Of a stretch of DNA of 64,000 nucleotides, positions 28,556-37,669 are shown one piece after another. A program made the translations under genes and the position numbers. How positions within the stretch are numbered: position 1 is the first letter of the stretch; each line of letters starts with the position of its first letter. The notes under the pieces were generated by a model. It searched no databases. It saw nothing but the letters and a program-made list of their open reading frames with translations, and was not told the origin of the DNA. Source of the stretch: Microlunatus parietis (GTDB lineage Bacteria > Actinomycetota > Actinomycetes > Propionibacteriales > Propionibacteriaceae); NCBI RefSeq assembly GCF_013407955.1, contig NZ_JACCBU010000001.1, positions 6,448,001 to 6,512,000 on the forward strand. Direction: 5' to 3'.

Positions 28556-29213
28556 AGCCTCGGGCGCGCCATTCGCCGAGGTGCGGACGTTCGGTGCCGA
28601 GGGTGGTGTCGTCGCCGTGGCCGGGATGGACCTCGGTCGCGTCGTCGTACGCCCCGAAGATCTTGGTCTCCAGGTCGTCCATCAGGGACGCGAAGTCGGC
28701 CGGGCTGCCGGTCTTGCCGGGCCCGCCGGGGAAGAGGCTGTCGCCGGTGAACAGGTGATCGACGCCGCCCGGACCGCGGTACGCCAGCGCGATCGACCCC
28801 GGCGTGTGACCGACCAGGCCGATCACGGCCAGCGACTCCTCGCCCAGCGCGACGGTGTCGCCGTCCCAGACTCCGGTCAGCTCTTCCACCCAGGCGCCGG
28901 TGGCGATCGCGTCCTGGTCCGGCCGGCCGCAGACCAACTGTGACCGGGTGGCCTCGGCGACGTCGGCCAGGGCCTGCCAGTGGTCGCCGTGCCGGTGCGT
29001 GGTGACGATCGTGTCCGGGGCCTGGTCACCGATGAGTTCGAGCAGCCGGTCGGCGTCGTTGGCGGCGTCGATCAGTACGGAACCGCCCGGGCCGCGCAGC
29101 AGGTAGGCGTTGTTGTCCATCGGCCCGACCGAGAGTTTGATCATGGTCACGGTCTCGGACAGCCGGGTGGTGACCGGCGGGCCGCCGGGCGTGACATGGT
29201 TCAGGCCAGACAT
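28551..29213 (-). CDS. MBL-fold metallo-hydrolase (glyoxalase II-like)
   Basis: About 220 residues. The zinc motif HxHxDH is THRHGDH near residue 72, with further ligands in VGHTPGS, FTGDSLF and EVHPGHGDDT. The fold and size match glyoxalase II-like hydrolases that act on thioesters. ATG 29213 follows AAGGGA on the minus strand and opens the protein at MSGLNHVTP. It lies 19 bp after a mycothiol-dependent isomerase-like gene and probably shares its transcript. This pair next to uvrA is a familiar actinobacterial arrangement, and a mycothiol thioester as substrate would be a sensible guess. Confidence 0.9.
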   Translation of the reverse strand: MSGLNHVTPGGPPVTTRLSETVTMIKLSVGPMDNNAYLLRGPGGSVLIDAANDADRLLELIGDQAPDTIVTTHRHGDHWQALADVAEATRSQLVCGRPDQDAIATGAWVEELTGVWDGDTVALGEESLAVIGLVGHTPGSIALAYRGPGGVDHLFTGDSLFPGGPGKTGSPADFASLMDDLETKIFGAYDDATEVHPGHGDDTTLGTERPHLGEWRARGW

Positions 29214-29232
29214 CGAGGGGTCCCTTCGGTGA

Positions 29233-29970
29233 TCAGAATGCGGGCAGGGTGAGCCCCTCCGCGCCGTTGACCCGGTCGGCACTGGACCGGCCGGTCAGCC
29301 AGCCCAGCAGCGCCGCTGCCGTACCGCGGACTTCGCGGGTCTCGCCGGCCGACCCGACGGCGACGGTCGTGCCGCCGTCGACGATCAGGGACAGGCTCGG
29401 GAAGCCGTCCCGGGTCCGCAGCCGCAGCGAACACCATTCCAGGATCCAGCCGGCGACGGTCTCGTCCACCTGGTCGATCTCGTAGCCGACGTCGAGATCC
29501 ACGTGATGCAGCACCACCTCGGTCAGCCGGGCCAGCGGGAGCAGCCGGGCCGGAGCCGTCCCGCCGCCGCGCAGTGCGACCGACTCGCCCCACTTGCCGG
29601 CGGCGTCGACCTCCTCCATCCGCTCCCAGAGCTGCTCGGCGGCGGTGTCGAGATCGATCTGCAGGTCAAGGCCGGACCGCCCGGCGCCGGCCTCGATCTC
29701 GGCGTTGCGTTCCTCGTCGGAGGCGTACATCGTGCCGGGCGTCCCGCTGGCGGCACCGCTGAGCAGCCGACCCAGTGCGTCCGCCTGCCGGGCGATGTGG
29801 GTGGCGACGTGCCCGCGGGTCCAGCCGGGCAGTCGGCTCGGCGCGCGCCAGTCCTCGTCGGTGACGGCGATGGTGTCGCCGAGCAGCCGTGCCGTGGCCG
29901 CCGACAGCAGCCCGCGCAGGGTTTCGAGTTGGTCGGCGGCCGGATCGCCGGCCGTTCCCGCGGAAGTCAT
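29233..29970 (-). CDS. Maleylpyruvate isomerase-family mycothiol-dependent enzyme
   Basis: A 245-residue protein of the DinB-like MDMPI family. The helical N-terminal domain has the metal-binding GWTRGHVATHIARQADAL pattern (His near residues 56 and 60) and the second conserved His in LTEVVLHHVDL near 155. The C-terminal MDMPI domain ends with the typical RGTAAALLGWLTGRS segment. Mycothiol, the actinobacterial thiol, is the expected cofactor and the metal is probably zinc. ATG 29970 is preferred over the TTG two codons earlier. It is divergent from uvrA with about 90 bp between. Confidence 0.88.
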   Translation of the reverse strand: MTSAGTAGDPAADQLETLRGLLSAATARLLGDTIAVTDEDWRAPSRLPGWTRGHVATHIARQADALGRLLSGAASGTPGTMYASDEERNAEIEAGAGRSGLDLQIDLDTAAEQLWERMEEVDAAGKWGESVALRGGGTAPARLLPLARLTEVVLHHVDLDVGYEIDQVDETVAGWILEWCSLRLRTRDGFPSLSLIVDGGTTVAVGSAGETREVRGTAAALLGWLTGRSSADRVNGAEGLTLPAF

Positions 29971-30060
29971 GCCCAATAACCTACTGCGGCACGGCCGGGG
30001 CCGGTCGGGTGAGGGTGCGAGGAGTCAGCGGGAACGGGACTGTCAGTGGCCGGGCATAGC

Positions 30061-33000
30061 ATGACCGACGTGGCTGATCGACTCATGATCCGTGGTGCTC
30101 GCGAGCACAATCTGCGCAACATCTCCCTGGACCTTCCGCGTGATGCGCTGATCGTGTTCACGGGCCTGTCCGGCTCCGGAAAATCGAGTCTCGCCTTCGA
30201 CACGATCTTCGCCGAGGGACAGCGTCGTTACGTCGAGTCGCTGTCGGCGTACGCGCGGCAGTTCCTCGGCCAGATGGACAAGCCGGACGTCGACTTCATC
30301 GAGGGGCTTTCGCCCGCGGTCTCGATCGACCAGAAGTCGACCAACCGGAACCCGCGGTCGACTGTGGGCACCATCACGGAGGTGTACGACTATCTCCGGC
30401 TGCTCTACGCCCGCGCCGGCCGGCCGCACTGCCCGGTCTGCGGCGAGCCGATCAGCCGGCAGAGCCCGCAGCAGATCGTGGACCGGCTGATGGATCTCGA
30501 GGAGGGCACCCGCTTCCAGGTGTTGGCCCCGGTGGTGCGCGGCCGCAAGGGTGAGTACGTGGAGCTGTTCCGGCAGCTGGCCGGGCAGGGCTTCGCGCGG
30601 GCCCGGGTCGACGGCGAGACCGTACAGCTGACGGCGCCGCCGACCCTGGACAAGCAGAAGAAGCACGCGATCGACGTGATCGTGGACCGGATCGCGGTGA
30701 AGACCTCGGTCAAGCAGCGGCTGACCGACTCGGTGGAGACCGCGCTCGGGCTGGCCCAGGGCGTGGTGTCGGTCGACTTCGTCGACCTCGACCCGTCCGA
30801 CCCCAACCGGGAGCGCCGCTACTCGGAGAAGATGGCCTGCCCGAACGAGCACGACATCGCGATCGAGGAGCTGGAGCCGCGGCAGTTCTCGTTCAACGCG
30901 CCGTGGGGCGCCTGTCCCACCTGCTCCGGCATCGGCACCCGGATGGAGGTCGATCCGGAACTGGTCGTGCCCGACCCGGAGAAGAGCCTGTCCGAGGGGG
31001 CCATCGCGCCCTGGTCGTCGGCCCACATCGCGGACTACTTCATCCGGCTGATCGACGCCCTGGCCGATCAGGCCGGGTTCAGTACGGACACGCCGTGGGG
31101 CGAGCTGCCGGTCCGGGTGAAGAAGCTGTTGCTGCACGGCGTCCCGGGGCAGCTGCAGGTCCGCTACAAGAATCGGTACGGGCGCGAGCGCAGTTACAAC
31201 GCGAAGTACGAGGGCGTCATCTCCTACATCGAGCGGCGGCACGCCGAGGCGGAGAGCGACACCTCGCGGGACCGGTTCGCCGGTTACATGCGCGAGGTGC
31301 CGTGCAACGCCTGCAACGGCGCCCGGCTGAAGCCGTCGTCGCTGGCGGTGACGGTCGGCGACAAGAACATTGCCGAGGTGTCGGCGATGTCGATCGACGA
31401 GGCCGCCGCGTTCCTGTCCACTCTCGAGCTGACCGCGCGGGAGCGGCAGATCGCGGAGCGGGTGCTGAAGGAGATCAACGAACGGCTCCGGTTCCTGCTC
31501 GACGTCGGCCTGGACTACCTGTCGCTGAGCCGGCCGACCGGCAGCCTGTCCGGCGGCGAGGCGCAGCGGATCCGGCTGGCCACCCAGATCGGCTCCGGCC
31601 TGGTCGGTGTGCTGTACGTGCTGGACGAGCCCAGCATCGGGCTGCACCAGCGGGACAACCGGCGGTTGATCGACACCCTGGTCCGGCTGCGCGACCTCGG
31701 CAACACCTTGATCGTCGTCGAGCACGACGAGGACACGATCCGGACCGCGGACTGGGCGGTCGACATCGGTCCGGGCGCGGGGGAGCACGGTGGCCACGTC
31801 GTGGTGTCCGGCACGGTCGAGGAGCTGCTGGAGAGCGACGACTCCCTGACCGGCGCGTACCTGTCCGGCCGGCGCGTCATCCCGCTGCCGGCGCAGCGGC
31901 GGGCCCAGCTCGAGGACCGCTGCATCACCGTGCACAACGCGGTCGAGCACAACCTCAAGGACGTCACGGTCTCGTTCCCGCTGGGCCAGTTGATCGCGGT
32001 CACCGGCGTGTCCGGCTCGGGCAAGTCGACCCTGGTCAACTCGATCCTCTACACATCGCTGGCGAAGCGGATCTACAACGCGCGCGAGGTGCCCGGCCGG
32101 CACCGGACGATCACCGGCGCCGAGCACATCGACAAGGTGATCCATGTCGACCAGTCGCCGATCGGCCGCACGCCGCGGTCCAACCCGGCGACGTACACCG
32201 GGGTGTTCGACAGCGTCCGGAAACTGTTCGCCGAGACTCCGGAGGCGAAGGTCCGCGGCTACCAGCCGGGCCGGTTCTCGTTCAACGTCAAGGGCGGCCG
32301 GTGTGAGAACTGCGCCGGCGACGGCACGATCAAGATCGAGATGAACTTCCTCCCGGATGTGTACGTGCCGTGCGAGGTGTGCCACGGCGCCCGCTACAAC
32401 CGCGAGACGCTCGAGGTGCACTACAAGGGCAAGACGATCGCCGAGGTGCTGGACATGCCGATCGAGGAGGCGGTCGACTTCTTCGCCGCGCTGCCGTCGA
32501 TCAACCGGCACCTGAAGACGCTGCTGGACGTCGGCCTCGGCTACGTCCGGCTCGGCCAGCCGGCGCCGACCCTGTCCGGCGGCGAGGCGCAGCGGGTGAA
32601 GCTGGCCAGCGAACTGCAGAAGCGGTCCACCGGCCGCACCATGTACGTGCTGGACGAGCCGACCACCGGCCTGCACTTCGAGGACATCCGGAAGCTGCTC
32701 GGCGTGCTCGGCCGCCTGGTCGACGCCGGCAACACGGTGGTCGTGATCGAGCACAACCTCGACGTGATCAAGACCGCCGACTGGATCATCGACATGGGCC
32801 CGGAGGGCGGCTCGCGCGGCGGTACGGTGATCGCCGAGGGCACCCCGGAGCAGATCGCCGTCCACCCGTCCTCGCACACCGGCGCGTTCCTCTCGCACAT
32901 CCTCGACGGCCGCCACGTCCCGGTCGGCACCGACGTACAGCCGGACATCTTCACCGCCGCCGCCACCACGAACCGGCGGGCGACGACCAAGCCGGCGACG

Positions 33001-33183
33001 AAGAAGAAGGCGGTGTCGCGGAAGGCGGTCACCAAGAAGGCGGCCGCCGCGAACGGAACTGCCGCCAAGAAGACGGCCGCCGCGACGACGACGGCCGCGA
33101 AAAAGACGGCACCGGCGAGGAAGGCGGCAGGGGCAAAGACGGCGGCGAAGAAGACGGCGGCGAAGAAGACCACCCGACGCTGA
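30061..33183 (+). CDS. uvrA: Excinuclease ABC subunit UvrA with lysine-rich C-terminal tail
   Basis: A 1040-residue UvrA, the ATPase that finds bulky DNA lesions and loads UvrB. It has two ABC modules: Walker A GLSGSGKSSL near residue 35 and GVSGSGKSTLV near 650, signatures LSGGEAQRIRLA and LSGGEAQRVKLA, and zinc-finger cysteines CPVCGEPI, CPTCSG and CENCAG/CEVCHGA. The catalytic body ends around residue 965, the usual UvrA length. After it come about 73 residues made of Lys, Ala and Thr (AAKKT and TAAKKTAAKK repeats), like the tail of histone H1 or the mycobacterial HU protein. The tail is in frame and keeps the genome's codon use. ATG 30061 and GTG 30070 are both possible starts. Confidence 0.97.
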   Translation: MTDVADRLMIRGAREHNLRNISLDLPRDALIVFTGLSGSGKSSLAFDTIFAEGQRRYVESLSAYARQFLGQMDKPDVDFIEGLSPAVSIDQKSTNRNPRSTVGTITEVYDYLRLLYARAGRPHCPVCGEPISRQSPQQIVDRLMDLEEGTRFQVLAPVVRGRKGEYVELFRQLAGQGFARARVDGETVQLTAPPTLDKQKKHAIDVIVDRIAVKTSVKQRLTDSVETALGLAQGVVSVDFVDLDPSDPNRERRYSEKMACPNEHDIAIEELEPRQFSFNAPWGACPTCSGIGTRMEVDPELVVPDPEKSLSEGAIAPWSSAHIADYFIRLIDALADQAGFSTDTPWGELPVRVKKLLLHGVPGQLQVRYKNRYGRERSYNAKYEGVISYIERRHAEAESDTSRDRFAGYMREVPCNACNGARLKPSSLAVTVGDKNIAEVSAMSIDEAAAFLSTLELTARERQIAERVLKEINERLRFLLDVGLDYLSLSRPTGSLSGGEAQRIRLATQIGSGLVGVLYVLDEPSIGLHQRDNRRLIDTLVRLRDLGNTLIVVEHDEDTIRTADWAVDIGPGAGEHGGHVVVSGTVEELLESDDSLTGAYLSGRRVIPLPAQRRAQLEDRCITVHNAVEHNLKDVTVSFPLGQLIAVTGVSGSGKSTLVNSILYTSLAKRIYNAREVPGRHRTITGAEHIDKVIHVDQSPIGRTPRSNPATYTGVFDSVRKLFAETPEAKVRGYQPGRFSFNVKGGRCENCAGDGTIKIEMNFLPDVYVPCEVCHGARYNRETLEVHYKGKTIAEVLDMPIEEAVDFFAALPSINRHLKTLLDVGLGYVRLGQPAPTLSGGEAQRVKLASELQKRSTGRTMYVLDEPTTGLHFEDIRKLLGVLGRLVDAGNTVVVIEHNLDVIKTADWIIDMGPEGGSRGGTVIAEGTPEQIAVHPSSHTGAFLSHILDGRHVPVGTDVQPDIFTAAATTNRRATTKPATKKKAVSRKAVTKKAAAANGTAAKKTAAATTTAAKKTAPARKAAGAKTAAKKTAAKKTTRR

Positions 33184-33373
33184 CGCCGAGCGGCCACCAG
33201 TCCGCAACCTCGCCGGCAGCGGGTGAACTCGGACCGCGGCAGTGACGGCGCGCCCTCGGGAGGGGATACCGGACCTGACCGGCTTTGGTCGATCAGGAAT
33301 CGAGAAGCGCCCGTACCTGGGACCGACCTAGCCTGATGGCATCGAGGTCATGATCAGGAAGGGGAGCGGAGCG

Positions 33374-33931
33374 ATGGCTGACCGGAGTGAGGTACGGAGC
33401 ACGGAGTCGATCGACTGCGCAGCGCGCGTGCGGCGGGTCGGTGATCGTGCGATCGTGCGGCTGCCGGACGAGGCGAGCGCGCAACTGCCCGCTCGCGGCC
33501 AGGTCGCGGTGACGGCGACGATCGACGGCAACCCCTTCGACACGGTGGTCGAACCCGACGGCATGCGGGGTCATTGGCTGGCGCTCGACGAGGGGTTGTG
33601 GCGAAGCCTGGAGCTGAACGACGGCGACGAGGTGATGCTCCGGCTTGAGGTGGCCGGGACCTGGCCGGAGCCCGACCTGCCGGAGGACTTCGACGCCGCC
33701 CTGGCGGACGCGCCGGACCTGGCCGACGTGTGGCAGGACATCACGCCCATGGCGCGCTGGGAGTGGGTGCGCTGGGTCAACGCCACCAGGAACCAACAGA
33801 CGCGCGAGCGTCGGATCGAGGTCAGTGTCGCCAAGCTGAGGTCCGGCAAACGGCGCCCGTGCTGCTTCGACCTCGCCTCCTGCACCGATCCGGAATTGTC
33901 GAAGAACGGCAAGCTCACGACCCCGGTGTGA
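33374..33931 (+). CDS. DUF1905 plus YdeI/OmpD-associated domain protein
   Basis: A 185-residue protein. An N-terminal DUF1905 beta-barrel (about 10-100) contains VVEPDGMRGHWLALDEGLWRSL. A C-terminal YdeI-like domain (DLPEDFDAALADAPDLADVWQDITPMARWEWVRW, then a basic stretch) is the bacteriocin-protection-type domain of unknown mechanism. ATG 33374 follows GGAGCGGAG. The 190 bp between uvrA and this gene hold nothing I can name. It is followed by a copy of the GCGACCGTTGC repeat. Confidence 0.82.
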   Translation: MADRSEVRSTESIDCAARVRRVGDRAIVRLPDEASAQLPARGQVAVTATIDGNPFDTVVEPDGMRGHWLALDEGLWRSLELNDGDEVMLRLEVAGTWPEPDLPEDFDAALADAPDLADVWQDITPMARWEWVRWVNATRNQQTRERRIEVSVAKLRSGKRRPCCFDLASCTDPELSKNGKLTTPV

Positions 33932-33969
33932 GCCGCGCTCGAGGGTGCACCTGGCAGCCTCGAACTCAA

Positions 33970-34031
33970 CCGCGACCGTTCCACCGATCCGCGACCGTTG
34001 CAGCGGTCGCCGATGCGAGGAACGGTCGCGG
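33970..34031. repeat. Nested palindromic copy of the GCGACCGTTGC repeat
   Basis: CCGCGACCGTTCC (33970-33982) and GGAACGGTCGCGG (34019-34031) are perfect 13-bp inverted arms. Inside them sits the core GCGACCG-TTGCAG-CGGTCGC (33991-34010), identical to the core after uvrB at 3543-3562. The whole could fold as a stem with an inner hairpin. Confidence 0.75.
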
Positions 34032-34143
34032 CTGCGCGGACCTGGGCACGGGGTCGGGGAGACGCATGATCATTGTCACTGGTGGAGGCGCGTGCCCGCT
34101 GTGAGATTGGGGAGCTCCGAGGGGGAACGAACGAGGAGCGGGT

Positions 34144-37100
34144 GTGCGCAACGTCAAGCGACGGAGCTTTCTGACCGGGGCCACGGCGGTGGCCGCGACG
34201 ACGGCGGTGGCGGGGAGTGCGGCGGCAGAGGACCGTTTGGCGGGGCGGGGACTGCTGCCGTACCGGCTCAGCACGGATCACCTCATCGACCCGCTCGGCA
34301 TCGACGACCCGGAGCCGCGATTCGGCTGGCGGCTGGCGGGTTCCGGCACGGAGCGGCGGCAGACGGCCTACCGGATCCGGGTCAGGACCGGAGATGATCA
34401 TGATCCGGTCTGGGATTCCGGCCGGGTCGAGTCGAACGACCAGCACGGGATCGGCTACGGCGGAACGGAGCTCGAGCCGCGGACCCGCTACATCTGGTCG
34501 GTCCGGGTCTGGGACGAGGCCGGCGTCGCGGGTCCGTGGAGCCGCAGCGCCTGGTTCGAGACCGGGCTGCCGGCCGGCGAACCGTGGCCGGCGCAATGGA
34601 TCGGCAGCGGGATCGAGCTGCCGAAGCCGACCAGGACGCTGCAGCCGGCCCAGTACGTCGCCGAACCGATCACCGGGCACACGCTCGGCCAGACGTTCAC
34701 GACCGCCGGACCGATCGTCGGCGTTGCGATCCTGGTCCGGGCCGCGGGCGACGAGCCGGCCACGGTCACCCTGCGGCTGCTCGCCGACGGACCGGATGGT
34801 GATCAACTCGCGACCGCGGAGGTGACCGGCCTGGCCGGTGAGATGGCCGCCCGGCTCGACCTTGATCAACAACGGCCGGCCGGCACCTACTACCTGGAGG
34901 CGACCACCGACAGCCCGTGCCTGTCCTGGGCGAGCGCCGACGGCAACCCGGAGGCCGAGCAGAAGTCGCCCTACGCCGACGGCGCGGCCTACACCGACGG
35001 GAAGGAGCAACCGCTGCGGGACCGTTGGCTGTACGGTCTGCCGCCGGACCCGCCCGCGGATCCGTTGCTGCGCACCACCTTCGAGCTGCCGGAGCGACCG
35101 GCGCGGGCCCGGCTTCACCTGATCGGTCTCGGTCACGGCCGCGCCATGATCAACGGGCACCGGGTGGACGACTTCGCGCTGTCGCCGCCGGCCACCGACT
35201 ACGACCGCCGCCTGCTCGCCACCACGCACGACGTCACGACGCTGCTGCGGGCCGGCGGCAACGGGCTCGGGGTGGCGCTGGGCCGCGGCTTCTTCGGCAG
35301 CCGGGCTCCCGACTCGGACGGCAGCAACCTGTATCCGTGGACCGGCGAGCCGCGACTTCTGGCCCTGCTGGAGGCGGAGCTCCCGGACGGGACCATGATC
35401 AAGATCGCCAGCGGCCCGGACTGGCGGCTGACCGAGGGACCGGTGACCTACGACGGTGTCTACACCGGCGAGACGTTCGACGGCCGGCGCGAGGCCGCGC
35501 TGGCCGGCTGGTCCGAATCGGAGTTCGACGACAGCGACTGGTCCGCCGCGGTGATCATGGAATCGCCCGGCGGCCGGATCGAGGCCTATCCGAACCAGCC
35601 GATCCGGACCGACCGCCCGCTCCGGCCGACCAAGGTCACCGAGCCGGAGCCCGGCACGCTGCTGTACGACTTCGGCGAGGTGACGGCCGGCTGGGTCAGG
35701 CTCCGCGGCCGGCTGCCCCGCGGCACCAAGATCATCGTGCAGTACAGCGAGAAGCTCGGCGACAGCGGCCGGATCGAGCTCGGCGCCCCGGCCGGCGTAC
35801 GGAACCCGTCGGTGACCGGGCGGCACCAGCGCGACGAGTACGTCGCCGCCGGCGGCCCGGTGGACTGGCAGCCGTGGTTCACGTACCAGGGCTTCCGGTA
35901 CGTCGAGGTGACCGGCGGCGACCGGTCGCTCCGGGTCGAGGCGGTGCCGGTGCACAGCGACCTGGACCGCACCATGCGGCTCCGGGTGGCCGAGCCGGTG
36001 CTGCAGTGGATCGTCGACGCGACGCTGCGGACCAACCTCAACGCGCTGCACGGCCAGCCGGACGTCGCGCCGATGTACACCAAGCTGGCCTGGCTCGCCC
36101 AGCCGCGACTGGCCAGCGCCACGCTGCTGAACGGCTTCGACAGCGCGGCCTGGCTGGCCAAGTGGCTGGACGACCTCCGGCTGTCCCAGGCCGAGTCCGG
36201 CGCGCTCGGGATCGTCGCACCGCTCGGCCCGTTCCCGCCGGACTTCCCGATTTCGCCGTCGTACACCGGTAGCTACGCCCAACTGGTCCGGCAACACTGG
36301 GAGCACTACGGCGACCGGAGTCTGGTGCTGCACCACCTGCCCGCCGTGCTGCGCTATGTCACCTGGCTGCTGGCCGGTGTCGAGGCGCAGGGCGGACTGG
36401 CGATGGACGTTTTCGCCGACTGGTATCCGCCGCACAACGATCACCATCCGGCACCGCCGGAGGGCGGCCAACTCGTCGGCACCGCGTACGTGATCGAGAG
36501 CGTTCGTGATCTAGCGACGCTGACCGACCTGGCCGGCGAGACGGCCGAGGCGGCGGAGTGGCGGGCCAAGGCGGAGGCGCTGACCGACCGGTTCAACGAG
36601 GCGTTCCTGGACCGGGCCGCCGGTCTCTACCGGACCTCGGAGACCAAGAAGTACCGGCAGGCCAGCAACGCGATCCCGCTCGCACTTGATCTTGTTCCCG
36701 CCGAGTACGTGGACCGGGTGGCCGCCCGCCTCGCCCGCGACGTCGAAGATCACGACCGGCACCTGAACACCGGTTCGGTCGGCACCTGGGCGCTGCCGTA
36801 CGCCCTTTCCGATCATGGCAACGCGGACCTGGCGCTGGCCGTGCTCGGGCAGCACAGCTATCCGGGTTACGGCTTCTGGCGCAGCCTCGGCGGGACGACC
36901 CTGTGGGAGAACTGGGAGACGGACTCGCGCGGCCACCAGGACCCGATGCTGTCCGGCCCGGTGCAGTGGCTGCTGGAACGGGTGGTCGGCCTGGAACTGC
37001 TGCGGCCGGGCTGGTCGAGGTTCCGGGTCGCGCCCCGCGCCTACGGCGACCTGCCGTCGGCCTCCGTCGAGCTGGACACCGTGCGCGGCCGGATCGAGGT

Positions 37101-37236
37101 CGGCTGGGAGCGGCGGAAGGGCAGGCTCCGGCTGACCGTCCAGGTCCCGGTCAACGCCGTCGCCGAGGTGACGCTGCCCGGCGAGCCGCCCCGCGAGCTC
37201 GGCTCCGGCCGCCACCGGCTGACAACCGGAACCTGA
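34144..37236 (+). CDS. Tat-exported GH78 alpha-L-rhamnosidase
   Basis: A 1030-residue protein that removes terminal alpha-L-rhamnose from plant or bacterial glycosides. The N-terminus has a twin-arginine signal (RRSFLTG, then AVAATTAVAGSAAA), so it is exported folded. Fibronectin-like and jelly-roll domains follow: RFGWRLAGSG and YIWSVRVWDEAG are the usual start of the bacterial rhamnosidase N-domain. The (alpha/alpha)6 catalytic barrel spans about 600-950, with FADWYPPHND and TTLWENWE carrying acidic residues in the GH78 active-site positions. A C-terminal beta domain ends the protein. A Gly/Asp-rich stretch near 185-275 looks like an inserted carbohydrate-binding domain. GTG 34144 follows AGGAGC. 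It stands alone, convergent with a VOC gene. Confidence 0.92.
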   Translation: MRNVKRRSFLTGATAVAATTAVAGSAAAEDRLAGRGLLPYRLSTDHLIDPLGIDDPEPRFGWRLAGSGTERRQTAYRIRVRTGDDHDPVWDSGRVESNDQHGIGYGGTELEPRTRYIWSVRVWDEAGVAGPWSRSAWFETGLPAGEPWPAQWIGSGIELPKPTRTLQPAQYVAEPITGHTLGQTFTTAGPIVGVAILVRAAGDEPATVTLRLLADGPDGDQLATAEVTGLAGEMAARLDLDQQRPAGTYYLEATTDSPCLSWASADGNPEAEQKSPYADGAAYTDGKEQPLRDRWLYGLPPDPPADPLLRTTFELPERPARARLHLIGLGHGRAMINGHRVDDFALSPPATDYDRRLLATTHDVTTLLRAGGNGLGVALGRGFFGSRAPDSDGSNLYPWTGEPRLLALLEAELPDGTMIKIASGPDWRLTEGPVTYDGVYTGETFDGRREAALAGWSESEFDDSDWSAAVIMESPGGRIEAYPNQPIRTDRPLRPTKVTEPEPGTLLYDFGEVTAGWVRLRGRLPRGTKIIVQYSEKLGDSGRIELGAPAGVRNPSVTGRHQRDEYVAAGGPVDWQPWFTYQGFRYVEVTGGDRSLRVEAVPVHSDLDRTMRLRVAEPVLQWIVDATLRTNLNALHGQPDVAPMYTKLAWLAQPRLASATLLNGFDSAAWLAKWLDDLRLSQAESGALGIVAPLGPFPPDFPISPSYTGSYAQLVRQHWEHYGDRSLVLHHLPAVLRYVTWLLAGVEAQGGLAMDVFADWYPPHNDHHPAPPEGGQLVGTAYVIESVRDLATLTDLAGETAEAAEWRAKAEALTDRFNEAFLDRAAGLYRTSETKKYRQASNAIPLALDLVPAEYVDRVAARLARDVEDHDRHLNTGSVGTWALPYALSDHGNADLALAVLGQHSYPGYGFWRSLGGTTLWENWETDSRGHQDPMLSGPVQWLLERVVGLELLRPGWSRFRVAPRAYGDLPSASVELDTVRGRIEVGWERRKGRLRLTVQVPVNAVAEVTLPGEPPRELGSGRHRLTTGT

Positions 37237-37249
37237 GTACGGCGAGCGG

Positions 37250-37654
37250 TCAGAAGTCGCGCGACGAGAGCACGCAGAACTCGTTGCCCTCCGGGTCGGC
37301 GAGCACGGTCCAGGTCGCCGAGTCGTCCTGACCGACGTCGGCCCGCGTCGCGCCGAGACCTTCCAGCCGGGCGATCTCGGCGTCGCGGTCCTGGCTGGAG
37401 TGCGGGGCCAGGTCGACGTGGATCCGGTTCTTGACCGTCTTCGGGTCGGTCACCCGGACGAACACGAGGCCGGGCGGCATCCGCTCCCACGGCACGGCTC
37501 GGGCCTCCTCCTCGCTGCCGAGGTAGCCGGGGACGAGCACCACCTCGTCGTCCGCCTCGTAGATCTTCTGCCAGCCGATCGCCTCCGCCCACCAGCCGGC
37601 CAGCGACCGCGGGTCCGGGGTGTCGATCACGTTGCTGTACCAACGCAGAACCAT
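37250..37654 (-). CDS. VOC-family (glyoxalase-like) protein
   Basis: A 134-residue Glyoxalase_6-type VOC protein with the paired beta-alpha-beta-beta-beta layout. MVLRWYSNVIDTPDP opens the first half; KNRIHVDLAP and DPEGNEFCVLSS supply the usual His and Glu positions of the second half. AAAGGAG before the ATG decides the start. It lies 15 bp after an MFS transporter gene and is probably co-transcribed with it, so it may be part of a resistance or detoxification pair. The substrate is unknown. Confidence 0.87.
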   Translation of the reverse strand: MVLRWYSNVIDTPDPRSLAGWWAEAIGWQKIYEADDEVVLVPGYLGSEEEARAVPWERMPPGLVFVRVTDPKTVKNRIHVDLAPHSSQDRDAEIARLEGLGATRADVGQDDSATWTVLADPEGNEFCVLSSRDF

Positions 37655-37669
37655 GATGTTCTCCTTTCC

